A DNA stretch of 64,000 bases from Epiperipatus broadwayi (GCA_028023455.1 JAQFVV010000043.1:2293483-2357482), one strand, 5' to 3'. Positions 44,413 to 54,099 are shown, counted from the first letter of the stretch. Notes: generated by a model not told the origin, from the sequence alone. A program made the numbers and translations.

Positions 44413-44736
44413 CTATACATGTATAGCCTCTATCTTGTGAAAAGCATAATCTAAGCATTCAGGCACTTTAGCAAACCAAATTTCAATTAAGGTTCCCTCA
44501 GTTATTTGCACATAAACGATATCTACTAACTGATTGAGATTAAAAGTGTTAAAGTTACGAAACCAATTATGTGAAAACTGAGAAAAATACTTTTTATTTA
44601 AAGGAGATAATGAGAAAAAGAATGAACTAGATTTATAATGATGATTATTAATCCAAGTGAAATCCTGTACACATGCAAATGATGATAGAATCACGGTTAA
44701 TAAAGATATTAAGAAACATGCTTTGCATACCTAATT
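44413..44736 (-). CDS. Possible exon for a small secreted protein (uncertain)
   Basis: An open minus-strand frame follows a TAG at about 44737. It first reads KACFLISLLTVILSSFACVQ, which has the charge, hydrophobic core and small residues of a signal peptide. It continues for about 85 residues with a plausible soluble sequence (NTFNLNQLVDIVYVQITEGT, then LIEIWFAKVPECLDYAFHKI) to a stop at 44413. There is no ATG in this frame at the start. If real it must be joined to an upstream exon, and TTGTAATTAG at its 5' side could be a splice acceptor. It is not similar to the transposons here. Nothing independent supports it; chance is a serious alternative. Confidence 0.25.
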
Positions 44737-45865
44737 ACAAGTGGGCAAAAAATACTTTTATGGGATATATAATCTCTGACAAATATTGAATCTTTTTTGC
44801 TACTGAAGATTTATTTTGTAAGAAGCAATGTTCATCTTAAGACTAACAATCAATTTCATACAATTAGAGAAATTGCAACTATTAACTGCTGAAGAGAAAG
44901 AAAGAGTATTTCATTTCATACAAGTATTTACATTTTACTTTCATCTATTGATATATTAATTTTCTGATATAACTCATTTCTATCAGGGGAATATTCTTTT
45001 TTAAACATGGTCCCCACAAATTATCATAAAAACGTAAACATTATATATATAATAGGAAAATTAAATAACATTACAATACTCCCAAAAAAAAACATTTTTT
45101 TTACTAAATTTATTCAACTATCATTCATTCATCTATTAAGAAAAAGACCTTTTCAAGTGAAATTCAAAATAATGCAACATACATATACAAAAAAAAAAAA
45201 AAGCCTTCCCATCATTCACTTCGAAAAACAATTTCTTTTAACATCAAAGAATGTCTTCATGATAATGATGACCTCAGATTCAAAAAAAAATTATTATCAG
45301 ACTTTCTTTTACTCTACATTTTATTTCACTTTTTTCATACACATGTATATATATTAGTTATAACTTCATTTATATGTAAATTATATTTATAACTAAAATT
45401 GTGATAAATTATCACTTTTTTTAAATCATTTCTTAGATCTTCATATTAATCAATTTTTAGAATTGAAAACACTATAATCATAACCCAGTTTGATTTTAAT
45501 ACACAATAAAAATTTATTTCAAAAACAATATCTAATAATTTATACAAAGGCATGCCTGCTAATGGTTATTATTTTCTTTTAAAGAAAACTTCAAATAGAA
45601 TTATTTGTTTTCATGTTTATCTTATGAATGAAAGCTGACAATGTAGAATTAAAAATTAGATATGTTAGAAAAGATTATTAGATTTAATTATTTTTTATTT
45701 TATAGATGAATTTCAAAGCTATTGGTTTTAAAAACCTTTTAACATTTTTCTCCAAGGCTACATATAACTGAATAGGATTAAGCATGATATAATTTTGAGT
45801 ATCAAATTAATAAAATATTTTAATAAAATTGCTAAAGATTTGCTTAAATAAGAAAATACAGAAAA
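44737..45865. other. AT-rich stretch, nothing recognised
   Basis: The 116-codon frame at 45007-45357 is rich in K, I, F and Y and looks like chance. Confidence 0.35.
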
Positions 45866-46013
45866 AAACATCACATGCTCACCATTTCATATGCGTACAC
45901 ATGCTGTTAATAAGAATACCACACTCTCTATACAGTAGTGCCACCAAATGTGGGCCTTCATAATCAATGGATGCAGGAAGATTTGTGTGTAAAAACCCTA
46001 TCTAGTGCCTACT

Positions 46014-46074
46014 CATCTAACATTCCCAGACTAGTTTCGAGCTTGTGGCTTTAGTCAGTGAGGAACCTTGGATT
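46014..46074 (-). ncRNA. Hammerhead ribozyme, family A, one core base changed
   Basis: The minus strand reads CTGACTA instead of CTGANGA (G8 to U), with GAAAC, ACTAGT and TGGG kept. It is probably inactive. Confidence 0.55.
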
Positions 46075-46625
46075 TGAAAGCACCACACCTAGATCTTGGA
46101 ATCCAATGCAACCCTTCACCACCTTTTACCTATTTTGTTAACTGTAAAGCTAGGATCCTAAGATCTAGATGCAGTGTTCTCAAATATGAGGCTACTCACT
46201 GATGATCTAGAAACTAGCCTGGGGATGGTGTATGAGTAGGCAATAGATATGGATTTTATGCACAAACCTTTCTGCATCCATTGATTATGAAGGCTTGCAC
46301 TTGGTGGCACTACTGTATGGAGAGTTTGGTACTCTTATTAATAGCATATGTAAGCACATGAAATGGTGATCATGTGATGTTTTTATGGTTTTATATCTAT
46401 CCTGCCCATAGGATAATGGTGACTGTGGTTTTTAAAAAACCAAAGACACCAAAATGTATAGATGCTGAACTTATTTCAGATCTATATGACTATACAAGCG
46501 AATGAGCTTGGGTTGAAACCATTATGGTATTTTCATCTTGGGTTCCTAGCTTTATAACCAAATATGTAAAAGATGGCTGCTGGAGGGTTGCATTGTATCC
46601 TAAGATTTAAGTGCAGTGTTCTCAA

Positions 46626-46684
46626 ATCCAAGGCTCTTCACTGATGAAAGCCACAAGCTAGAAACTAGTCTAGGGATGTTAGAT
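46626..46684 (+). ncRNA. Hammerhead ribozyme (type I), family A
   Basis: ATCC..CTTCA, CTGATGA, stem II AGC-CACAA-GCT, GAA, ACTAGT, C17, TAGGGATGTTAGAT. The core is intact. Stem II uses A-U where the array units use G-C, a paired change; outer stem I is weaker. Confidence 0.68.
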
Positions 46685-46987
46685 GAATAGACACTAGATA
46701 GGGATTTTATGCATAAACCTTCCTGCATTCATTGGTTACAATGGCTTGCACATGGTGGCACTACTGTATGGAGTTTGGCATTCTTTTAAAAACACATAAC
46801 GCAAAACAAAAATATATAGTTTATCAAAGTTTAAAAAGTTCCTTTTTATATGCAATACATAAGCAAATTAGTTTCTCTGCCACAAGTCAGATAGTGTTTA
46901 TTCTTGGTGGATGTTTGCCCAATTTATTGTAATTTTAGAGCTACAGTATAAACTTTATTCAGCTTCATATCATTGAAGCTAAAAATT

Positions 46988-47092
46988 GGTTGTCAAGAGG
47001 TCAGCGCGACTGCCTTGCACTTGCAGGCAGTTGCCTGGGTTGTAGGTTCGCGTCCCGGCCGATGCTATGACACTTAAAAAAAAAAAAAAAGC
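46988..47092 (+). mobile_element. tRNA-derived SINE (family S1) with poly(A) tail
   Basis: TTGTCAAGAGGTCAGCGCGA (A-box region), GTAGGTTCGCGTCCCGGCC (B-box region), GATGCTATGACACTT, then a run of 15 A. The best preserved S1 copy here; the poly(A) tail shows the family moves with a LINE-type machinery. Confidence 0.8.
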
Positions 47093-48065
47093 TCTTTTAT
47101 TAAGGTTATCACCATCAAATTATTAGAAATGTGATAAAAAATACTTAATCGTCACAATTTTTATTTTAAAATTAAAAAACTGCTCCTAAACACACAATAT
47201 GTACTTTCAATCTTAAAACTTTTTGTCTCCACCCCTAGTCCACCCCCCTCCATGCTTATTTTTATTTTCTTATTTCCTTTAGCAACAATTTATATCACAA
47301 ATATATTTAGAAATTTAAGCAAAGTTAAAGTAATTAAACAGTATATCAATAAACAATTAACTCAGATATAATATTGATAAAATAAATAAAATAAAATTTA
47401 ATCAGTCAAAACCCAAACACTTTTTTTATATTTTTATAAAAAATCCATTTGAAGCACATATTTTGGGTCCAAAGAGAACATGGTTGGTAAAAAAAGGCAT
47501 GCATGTTAACTTCAACTTTTAATAATTCTACATATTCCTCTTTTCTGTAAATATATTAAAGATAAGTAATTATAAAAGAACAAATACAAAAACATTTCAA
47601 TTACATAATTTTTATTAAAATATATATTTTTTCATGATTCTACAAAATATTTCTCTAAATGAGTAAATCCTCGGGAGCATGAGATCTATGAAACTATAGG
47701 ATCAAAAAAACTTCACTTGCCTTACGCAAAAATTTAAGTTCACATATTTCATCATAGGCTAACCAATATGTATTTCAGCTCATTTTAGTTTTTATGTCGA
47801 ATTATTAAGTAAGAAAATATATTTCGTTAAAGATTTAAGTTAGAATTTGCCATTATAATTATTATGTAATAATGGCTATCATGCATCTTTCATGCCATCG
47901 GACATTTTTCTGTACTAATTGTGACAATAGAATTATATGTTTATGTAATCACATGTCCATGTTTTAATTACAACACAATAATTCTAATTGATTCAATCTT
48001 TTTTTTTTTCACAGGTTATGATTTTTTTTTCTCTCCTTCTGGAGCTAGGCTCGGCATATTCAATT
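47093..48065. other. AT-rich stretch, nothing recognised
   Basis: No element identified. Confidence 0.35.
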
Positions 48066-48590
48066 ACACATAGGTTTTTACCAAATATGTTTTACCAGTT
48101 CTTACTTATGGATCTGACTCCAGACCACTCAAAGAAGTATGAAAAGCATGTTAGGAGTAACAAGATGAGATCAACAATATATGGGTAAGAGAATAAACAG
48201 ATATTACTAACATCGTTGAAATAGTTAAAAGACTGGAGTTGGGTTGAACACATTGCTAGAAGAGTTGATAATAGATGGACATTTGAAATCTTAAACTGGA
48301 TTCCAAGAGATGTAAAAGACCCAGAAAGAGATCACACGTGAGATGGATAGTAGGACTGGAGTTGGGTTGAACACAATTGCTAGAAGAGTTGATAATAGAT
48401 GGACATTTCTCTTAAACTGGATTCCAAGAGATGTAAAAGACCCAGAAAGAGATCACACATGAGATGGATTGATAAAATAAGATAGAATGCATGGGTGATA
48501 TGGAGAAGAGAGGCTAGAAATCAGAGATAGACTGAACTTGGAGAGACCTTCATCCTGCGGTGGATTGATAATGGTCATTATTATAGAAAC
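48066..48590 (+). mobile_element. LINE-1 type 3' end with internal 124-bp duplication
   Basis: TTTTACCAGTTCTTACTTAT starts the VLPVLTYGS region; the tail is ATCCTGCGGTGGATTGATAA. The stretch from CTGGAGTTGGGTTGAACACA to AGATCACACGTGAGATGGAT occurs twice in tandem (about 48233-48356 and 48357-48477). Frames are broken. Confidence 0.8.
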
Positions 48591-48742
48591 AAATATTTCC
48601 TAATGATTCTGTAATTAAATTTTTTTTTTTTATTTAAATGTCTACTCAAAAATATATTATTCATAAGCAGGAAATAAAGCTTTTTTTTTCCAATTATCAT
48701 TATTTAGGAATATAAGCTAAATATTTAAATAATAACTAAATA

Positions 48743-48858
48743 ACTAAATGGCTTTATTCCTCCGAGTTCGTAAAAAATTTGAGTACCAGAACTGGAATCA
48801 ATCCAAGGATCCTATTACAACACAGAAACAGATGCTTTACCATTACACTAAATTGAAA
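48743..48858 (-). mobile_element. tRNA-derived SINE (family S2), copy 2
   Basis: On the minus strand TTTAGTGTAATGGTAAAGCA is a very good A box and TTGATTCCAGTTCTGGTAC contains the B box. It matches 31.41-31.53 kb. Confidence 0.65.
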
Positions 48859-49058
48859 TTATCAAATAGTCTTAATTTTGTCCTTAAGTTTTTGTTGTTG
48901 TTTTTTTAAAAATAGTAACAAGGTCAACGTATTTACATATACTGTAAAAGAGTTGGAATCTTCTTACACTAACTCCTACTCTTTAACAAATTTCAATATA
49001 ATAAATCGTTGGCTCATTTTGCTTATAGCACAATATAAAAAGTTAAAAGAATAAACCA

Positions 49059-49563
49059 TTACATTTTGAATTACAAGCGTCAAACTAACTCAGCCCACAT
49101 CTTTGATACCATCTACTTGAGATAAATACGGTAATGATTATTAATAATCATTTACTAAACTAGAGATTGTCTCTAGCACAGATATAAACTTCAAAACTCA
49201 GTTAAGATTAATATATCTCATTTTCTTAAATTAAGCACACGCACACACATGGAGTAATTCATATTTCTCTTTCCCACATGTAATATCTTTATAAATGTAT
49301 TAAATAACCTCAACCTCAATACTACCACATACTTTTTTAAATTCATATAAATAAAGATACACTGAAAGACAAATGTGTGTGTGCTTAATTTTAAAAAATC
49401 AGCTATATTAATCTTTAACTGAGTTTTGAAGTTTATACCTGTGCTAGAGACAATCTCCAGTTTAGTAAATGATTAATAATAATCATTACTTTATTTATCT
49501 AAAGTGGATGGTGTCAAAGATGTGGGTTACGTTAATTTAACACTTGTAATTCAAAATGTAATT
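49059..49563. repeat. Foldback repeat with about 190-bp arms
   Basis: The left arm starts ATTACATTTTGAATTACAAG and contains ACATCTTTGATACCATC, AACTAGAGATTGTCTCTAGC and TTAAGCACACGCACACACAT. The right arm repeats all of these in reverse complement and ends CTTGTAATTCAAAATGTAAT. Neither arm has a hammerhead motif. Confidence 0.85.
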
Positions 49564-49599
49564 ATTTAATATAAATATTTTTTCATATAACATAGGTAT

Positions 49600-49750
49600 A
49601 TATGAGAGATGGTAACCTGAACCAAACTGATGAGTGCTGGTTCAGCATGAAATATATCTTGGGGGTCATTTGTCTTTTATTGTATCTTTATTTATATGAA
49701 TTTAAAAGAATACATGATAGTAATGAAGTTATTTAATATATTTAAAAGAA
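49600..49750 (+). mobile_element. Family B fragment fused to an inverted copy of the neighbouring foldback's loop
   Basis: ACCAAACTGATGAGTGCTGG begins the family B ribozyme; downstream, CATTTGTCTTTTATTGTATC and TTTATTTATATGAATTTAAAAG are the reverse complement of the loop of the foldback at 49283-49372. The order shows nested or joint mobilisation. Confidence 0.7.
49605..49674 (+). ncRNA. Hammerhead ribozyme (type I), family B
   Basis: CTGATGA, stem II GTGCTG-GTT-CAGCAT (six pairs, one G-U), GAA, short stem III AT-AT-AT, C17, then TTGGGGGTC against GAACCAAA. The core is intact, with a one-base slip at the base of stem I. Confidence 0.62.
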
Positions 49751-50186
49751 TAAATTCTCTTTTAATCATTAGCTATTTATTGTAGAATTTCACACATACA
49801 AAAAGATGTTTTTATTATGTATTGTACCTACTTAAGTATTTTCATATTAGATGATAGAAATGGTCCAATATAAAAATACAAATAAAAGAGTTGGGTGGTG
49901 TAATAAAAATGCATCTAGATAATGTGCCAAGCTTGCAATCTGGAGTTTGAATTTGAATAAAGAATTTAGACTTTTTTTTTAAGGAGTTGAAAATTTTTTT
50001 AAAAAGTATAGGATTTTTCCCACATAACTGAGCCTATAGTAAATCTAGTTAGCCATCTAACATCAAAATAACATTTTACATCAAACAAGGCAAAACTCTC
50101 CATACAGTAGTGTTATCCTGTGCCAACCAGAGTAATCAATGGATGCCAGAAGGCTTGTGCATAAAATCCCTATCTAGTGCCTACTC

Positions 50187-50245
50187 ATCCAATATTTCCC
50201 AGACTAGTTTCTGGCTTGTGGCCTTCGTCAGTGAGGAGCCTTGGA
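50187..50245 (-). ncRNA. Hammerhead ribozyme (type I), family A
   Basis: The minus strand has ATCC..CTCCTCA, CTGACGA, GGC-CACAA-GCC, GAA, ACTAGT, C17, TGGGA..GGAT. The core is intact; one base in stem I differs from the array units. Confidence 0.74.
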
Positions 50246-50423
50246 TCTGAGACCACTGTACGTAGATCTTAGGATCTAATGCAACCCTCCAGCACCCACC
50301 TTTTATCTCTAATTAACTACAAAACTATGAGAATGAAATTGAAACCACAATATTTTCAATCTAAGCTCAATAGCTTATATAATCATATGGGTCTGACCTC
50401 AGTTCAGCACCCATACATTTTGA

Positions 50424-50473
50424 CTCCTCACTGACGAAGGCCACAAGCCAGAAACTAGTTTGGGGATATTGAA
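50424..50473 (+). ncRNA. Hammerhead ribozyme, family A, C17 to U and 5' stem shortened
   Basis: CTCCTCA, CTGACGA, GGC-CACAA-GCC, GAA, ACTAGT, then U17 and TGGGGAT. U17 is tolerated by the NUH rule but is slower; the outer stem I strand is replaced by unrelated sequence because the unit joins its antisense partner just upstream. Confidence 0.65.
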
Positions 50474-50995
50474 TGAGTAGGCACTAGATAGGGATTTTAT
50501 GCACAAGCCTTCTGGCATCCATTGATTACTCTGGTTGGCACAGGGTGACACTACTGTATGGAGAGTTTTGCCTTGTTTAATAACAATTAGGTGCTAGTAT
50601 GAGATAGTGATCATGCAACATTTTATATCATTCAAATCTTTTATTTTTTTCTGTAGTTTCCCTTAATATATCACATTTATATTTCATTATATCCTTTTAA
50701 ACTCTTTTCTGTTGCATTTAGTAAAATTCCACAAAATCAATATTACTAAAACGTCATATACTACTAAAAAAAGATTTCAAACTTTCAAGAAAGAGAATAT
50801 ATTCCAAATCACATGTGCCAATGATGCATAAAATGGCAAGTTTGAAATCTTTTTTACGTCGTAATGATAAATTATGCAAATATAAGTGATAAAATCAAAA
50901 TATTGAATTTTTTACTCATGAACTTATGAAAGTAGGATATGACAGAAATCAAATTTTAGTACATTAAATTAATTGGTTTAATAATAATAAGAATA

Positions 50996-51074
50996 ATTAT
51001 AATAAAACAGACAAAACTCTTCATACAGTAGTGCCACTCAGTGCAAGCCAAGGTAATCAATGGATATTATAATA
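50996..51074 (-). mobile_element. Family A 3' fragment with 9-bp target-site duplication
   Basis: ATTATAATA occurs at 50996-51004 and at 51066-51074, flanking a 61-bp antisense A end (ACAGACAAAACTCTTC to GGTAATCAATGGA). The duplication is A/T-only, so it is weaker evidence than the others. A Penelope remnant starts directly after it. Confidence 0.65.
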
Positions 51075-51510
51075 CAAAATTAGATAATAAAAAATGGACA
51101 TCTATGCTATTTATAAATAATGTTCAATCTAAATCAATTAAAAACATATTTACAGATAAATATAATATTTCATTTTATGTTCCTCTAAATGTAAAGAGAC
51201 TGATTTATATTCTAAGAGTGTTATATCTAAAATGCAAAAAAAGTAATATTATTTATCAGATTGTATGTGGTTGTAAAAAATAATATATTGGGAAATCAAG
51301 ATGTGCTCTGATAAAAAGAATAAAAGGACATCAATTATTATAGAATCGGGTAAAAAAAAAAAAAAAACTGTAAATAGTCAATTAAAAATGGTCTCAGTAT
51401 TCTTTGAGCATGAAAAATCTTGTAATTATAAATTTATTTTGAATGTAAATGATAGTATATACAAGTGCTTTAAAACACTGGTTGAAGAAGCTGTTAATAG
51501 CAAATAATCA
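51075..51510 (+). pseudogene. Penelope-like element, GIY-YIG endonuclease region, dead
   Basis: In one frame with a single stop: WTSMLFINNVQSKSIKNIF, then a C-rich step CKKSNIIYQIVCGCKK, a stop where Y is expected, and YIGKSRCALIKRIKGHQ. This is the N-terminal core of a GIY-YIG nuclease (I-Y..C/YIG pair and the arginine plus histidine after it). About 30 residues later FFEHEKSCNYKFILNVNDSI and CFKTLVEEAVNSK match the C-terminal HE..H and EA(I/V) parts. Penelope-like retroelements have this nuclease after their reverse transcriptase, and family members often carry hammerhead ribozymes in their terminal repeats. The reverse transcriptase is not present here. A poly(A) insertion interrupts the domain. 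Confidence 0.75.
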
Positions 51511-52230
51511 AAATGAATTAATCCAGGCTATCCCTTATAATCATAGCCAAAACAGTAATGTCCAAAAATATTAATGGAAAAAAGAAATCATAAAAAGAGG
51601 AAAAATTAAGGAAGCAATATTGATAAATTTAAAGATAGTATAATAAAATAGAGAAGCAGCAAATACTGACATAGACAGCTCATGGAAAATCATGTGGTAT
51701 TAAATTTCCATATTAATTTACGATTGATACGGATTACAACGTAATCGAAAGTGCTACTAATATAATTAAGATATATATTTTATTTTTACCATTAAAATTA
51801 TTTGGAACTTACATATAGTATATTTATAACAGGTATTTATGGTTTTTTACATACTATTCCAATCATTAATATCTTAGATTAAAAAATAATTGGACTTTGA
51901 AAAAATGGATTTTAATCTTCAATAAGAGCATTTGGTATATAAACAGGCAAATGTAGCCCCAAGAATCTTAATTTTAACTATTTTAATTGCTATATATCTT
52001 ATGCTTATGATTGTGTAAACAGCCAGTTTGTATCTCTTAGCATTCTTTTTTTGTTGCTCCAAACTCTTAATTAGTCATCGTATCATTGTAATCTGCTTCT
52101 TCATTGAGTTTACTGAGGCACGGAAATGGAAATAAACTTTTCAAATACATACAGTATCTAAGCATATATATATATTTCTCTCTTATTCATCTGTCTACAT
52201 TTTTATTCATTGTATTCTTGGGTCTTATGT
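51511..52230. other. AT-rich stretch; possible foldback end at 52132
   Basis: AAATAAACTTTTCAAATACA at about 52131 matches the left end of the foldback at 52937. Nothing else is recognised. Confidence 0.4.
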
Positions 52231-52337
52231 ATTATTATTAAAGGGGATTTGAACCCACACTTTCAAGCTCCCTTCAGTTATTCACTCCATCTTATACAAC
52301 CAATATCCATAACCACATACATATGAAAAATATAAAT

Positions 52338-52392
52338 GATCTCCAATATATGTATTTCATGCTGAACCAGCACTCATCAGTTGGTCAGGATC
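52338..52392 (-). ncRNA. Hammerhead ribozyme (type I), family B, fully canonical
   Basis: On the minus strand: GATC-CTGA-CCAA, CTGATGA, stem II GTGCTG-GTT-CAGCAT (six pairs), GAA, stem III ATA-CA-TAT, A17, TTGG-A-GATC. Stem I is 4 bp, an internal loop, 4 bp. Every invariant base of the hammerhead core is present. Cleavage is predicted after ..TATA. Confidence 0.82.
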
Positions 52393-52475
52393 ATTATCTC
52401 CGGCATATGTATATAATCAGTGCTCGGCTTATCTTAAGACTAGAGCACTAATTATTTATGTGTGTGGAAGATGAT

Positions 52476-52529
52476 GATCCAGACGAACTGATGAGTGCTG
52501 GTTCAGCACGAAATACGTATGTTGGAGAT
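52476..52529 (+). ncRNA. Hammerhead ribozyme, family B, G17 variant
   Basis: CTGATGA, a perfect stem II GTGCTG-GTT-CAGCAC, GAA and ATACGTAT are intact, but the cleavage-site base is G (not H) and stem I has one mismatch. It should be inactive, although the fold is kept. Confidence 0.6.
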
Positions 52530-52934
52530 TATTTTTTCATGTGTATGTGGTAATGTGTATCAGTTGTATAAGATGGTGTAAATGACTGAAGAGACCTTGA
52601 AAGTTTGGATTCAAATCCTCCTCTAATCACATCTAACTTAAGTATATATACTATACATGTATTTAAAACTATTATCATTAAGGAAGCTGTTGAACCGATA
52701 CTTTTGAGAGGACTAAATTCAATTTTGATTTGGAAAAAAATATGCAATTGTTATATATATATAGAAATAAATCGTAAGAACCCCTGGATGAATTTAGCGA
52801 TTGCATTTTTTCTATAATTTCAAATGAAAATTTTGTAATTTCATATAAGAAAAAATCACTTATATTTAATTAGATTATTTCCATCATCCAGAATTAATTG
52901 CTAAATAAATACCTTTGAAAAAAATTCAAAAAGA

Positions 52935-53405
52935 ATAAACTTTTCAAATACATTCAACTGTTAATAATTGTTGCGCTGCACGCATTAGGTATATAACATC
53001 TTTCAAGTGGCATTCTTTTCTCTTCTTCAGATGTTACTAGCCTGTGTAAAGACAATACTGGCATGTTAATTGAATCTGAAATCTTCAAATTTGTGAAATA
53101 TTAAATAGGTTATTCTGTCAAAGGCAAGCCAGTAAAAATTGGTAAAAATTGGATATACTTATCAATAAGGGTCCTCTTGTTTTCTCCAATGGATCGTAAT
53201 AGATAGGTATATCAAATTTCTATTAACTTCTGCCTTTGACAGAATAACCTGGTTGGTTAAAACGTCATCTCCCCATGCTAATACTGTCACTGGTTGGCCA
53301 ACAATACTAGAAGAAGAGAGGAAATAATACCACTCAAAATGGTCAGATCTATACTAACATGTATGCTATTACTAACAGCTGAATGGATTTGAAAAGTTTA
53401 AATAA
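52935..53405. repeat. Foldback repeat with about 200-bp arms
   Basis: The ends are AAACTTTTCAAATACATTCA and TGAATGGATTTGAAAAGTTT. Inner blocks also mirror: GGTTATTCTGTCAAAGGCA against TGCCTTTGACAGAATAACC, and TTTTCTCTTCTTCAGATG against CTAGAAGAAGAGAGG. No ribozyme motif was seen. The inner CATGCTAATACTG resembles other dispersed repeats. Confidence 0.8.
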
Positions 53406-53809
53406 ACACAATTTTCTACAGATATTTAACAATTCTAAATTACAGAACTCGTCTAACATATAATTACAAGTAAAGTACCATAAACACAACTTTCGACAAA
53501 CATTACATACTTAGTCTTACAAACTGTATACAAGCTCTGAAGTGGAGTATCGGAATGGCATATATATATATATATGACACAAACGAATTTAAAAAAAGTT
53601 GAATATATTCCATATATTAATAAAAATTCGTGGTAATATTGCCTCCCCGTCTCCCGTGCCCCCCAACAGAGTATAATTGCTAATTCAAATTTTCAAATTA
53701 TTTTTTAGCAATCAAGCAAGATTCCTTTAATATAGTGAGGCACGAGTTGTTAATACAAATCCACCGAGAAAAGCTTAAATATTACATCATTAAATTCAGT
53801 CATGCAATT

Positions 53810-53842
53810 TTTTTTTTTTTTTGAAAAAAAAAAAAAAAGATT
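53810..53842. repeat. T/A homopolymer pair
   Basis: A T tract followed by G and an A tract, a small perfect hairpin. Confidence 0.7.
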
Positions 53843-54099
53843 AAAAAAAAGAATAGCGTGTCATGTGGAAAAGACAACGACGAATAAATATATTTTTAAT
53901 TATATTTGTTTCAGTACAATTTTAATATACGTGTTTTTTTTCTTTCGATTAAAAAAATAAAAATTACAATATAAATAACTTAAATATATACAATGGAACA
54001 AAGCAATCAAAAATCTAAAAAAATAACTCTTTATTTAATGTTACAAATATAAACAATATACAATATTTGCAATTAGGCTCCAGGTATGTCAAGAATGCC

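Larger units (their letters stand above)
45870..46790. mobile_element. Family A inverted multimer: one antisense and two sense ribozyme units
   Basis: It begins CATCACATGCTCACCATTTC and reaches the mirrored GAAATGGTGATCATGTGATG at 46356-46380, so the first 510 bp fold back. A further sense unit follows to GTATGGAGTTTGGCATTC (46790). The ribozyme sites are at 46014-46074 (minus), 46190-46240 (plus, stem II deleted) and 46626-46684 (plus, intact core). Confidence 0.8.
50070..50630. mobile_element. Family A inverted dimer with 14-bp target-site duplication
   Basis: AACATTTTACATCA (50070-50083) and AACATTTTATATCA (50617-50630) flank the copy with one mismatch. Inside, the left arm starts AACAAGGCAAAACTCTCC (antisense) and the right arm ends GAGTTTTGCCTTGTTTAATA plus an extra ACAATTAGGTGCTAGTATGA. 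Ribozymes point outward at 50187-50245 (minus) and 50424-50473 (plus). This is the cleanest single head-to-head copy. Confidence 0.87.
52232..52690. mobile_element. Family B foldback element, compact copy
   Basis: The left arm GGGGATTTGAACCCACACTT pairs with the right arm end TTTGGATTCAAATCCTCC; the centre is at about 52430. The right end TAAGTATATATACTATACAT equals the left end of the 23.16-kb copy in reverse complement. It carries the most textbook ribozyme of the window on the minus strand and a mutated one on the plus strand. Confidence 0.8.

Noticed and set aside
45007-45357. 116-codon open frame
   Set aside because: Contains poly-K from an A tract and is dominated by K, I, F and T; no family features.
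49059-49563. Hammerhead in this foldback
   Set aside because: No CTGANGA plus GAAA arrangement was found in either arm; the ribozyme next to it belongs to the family B fragment at 49605-49674.
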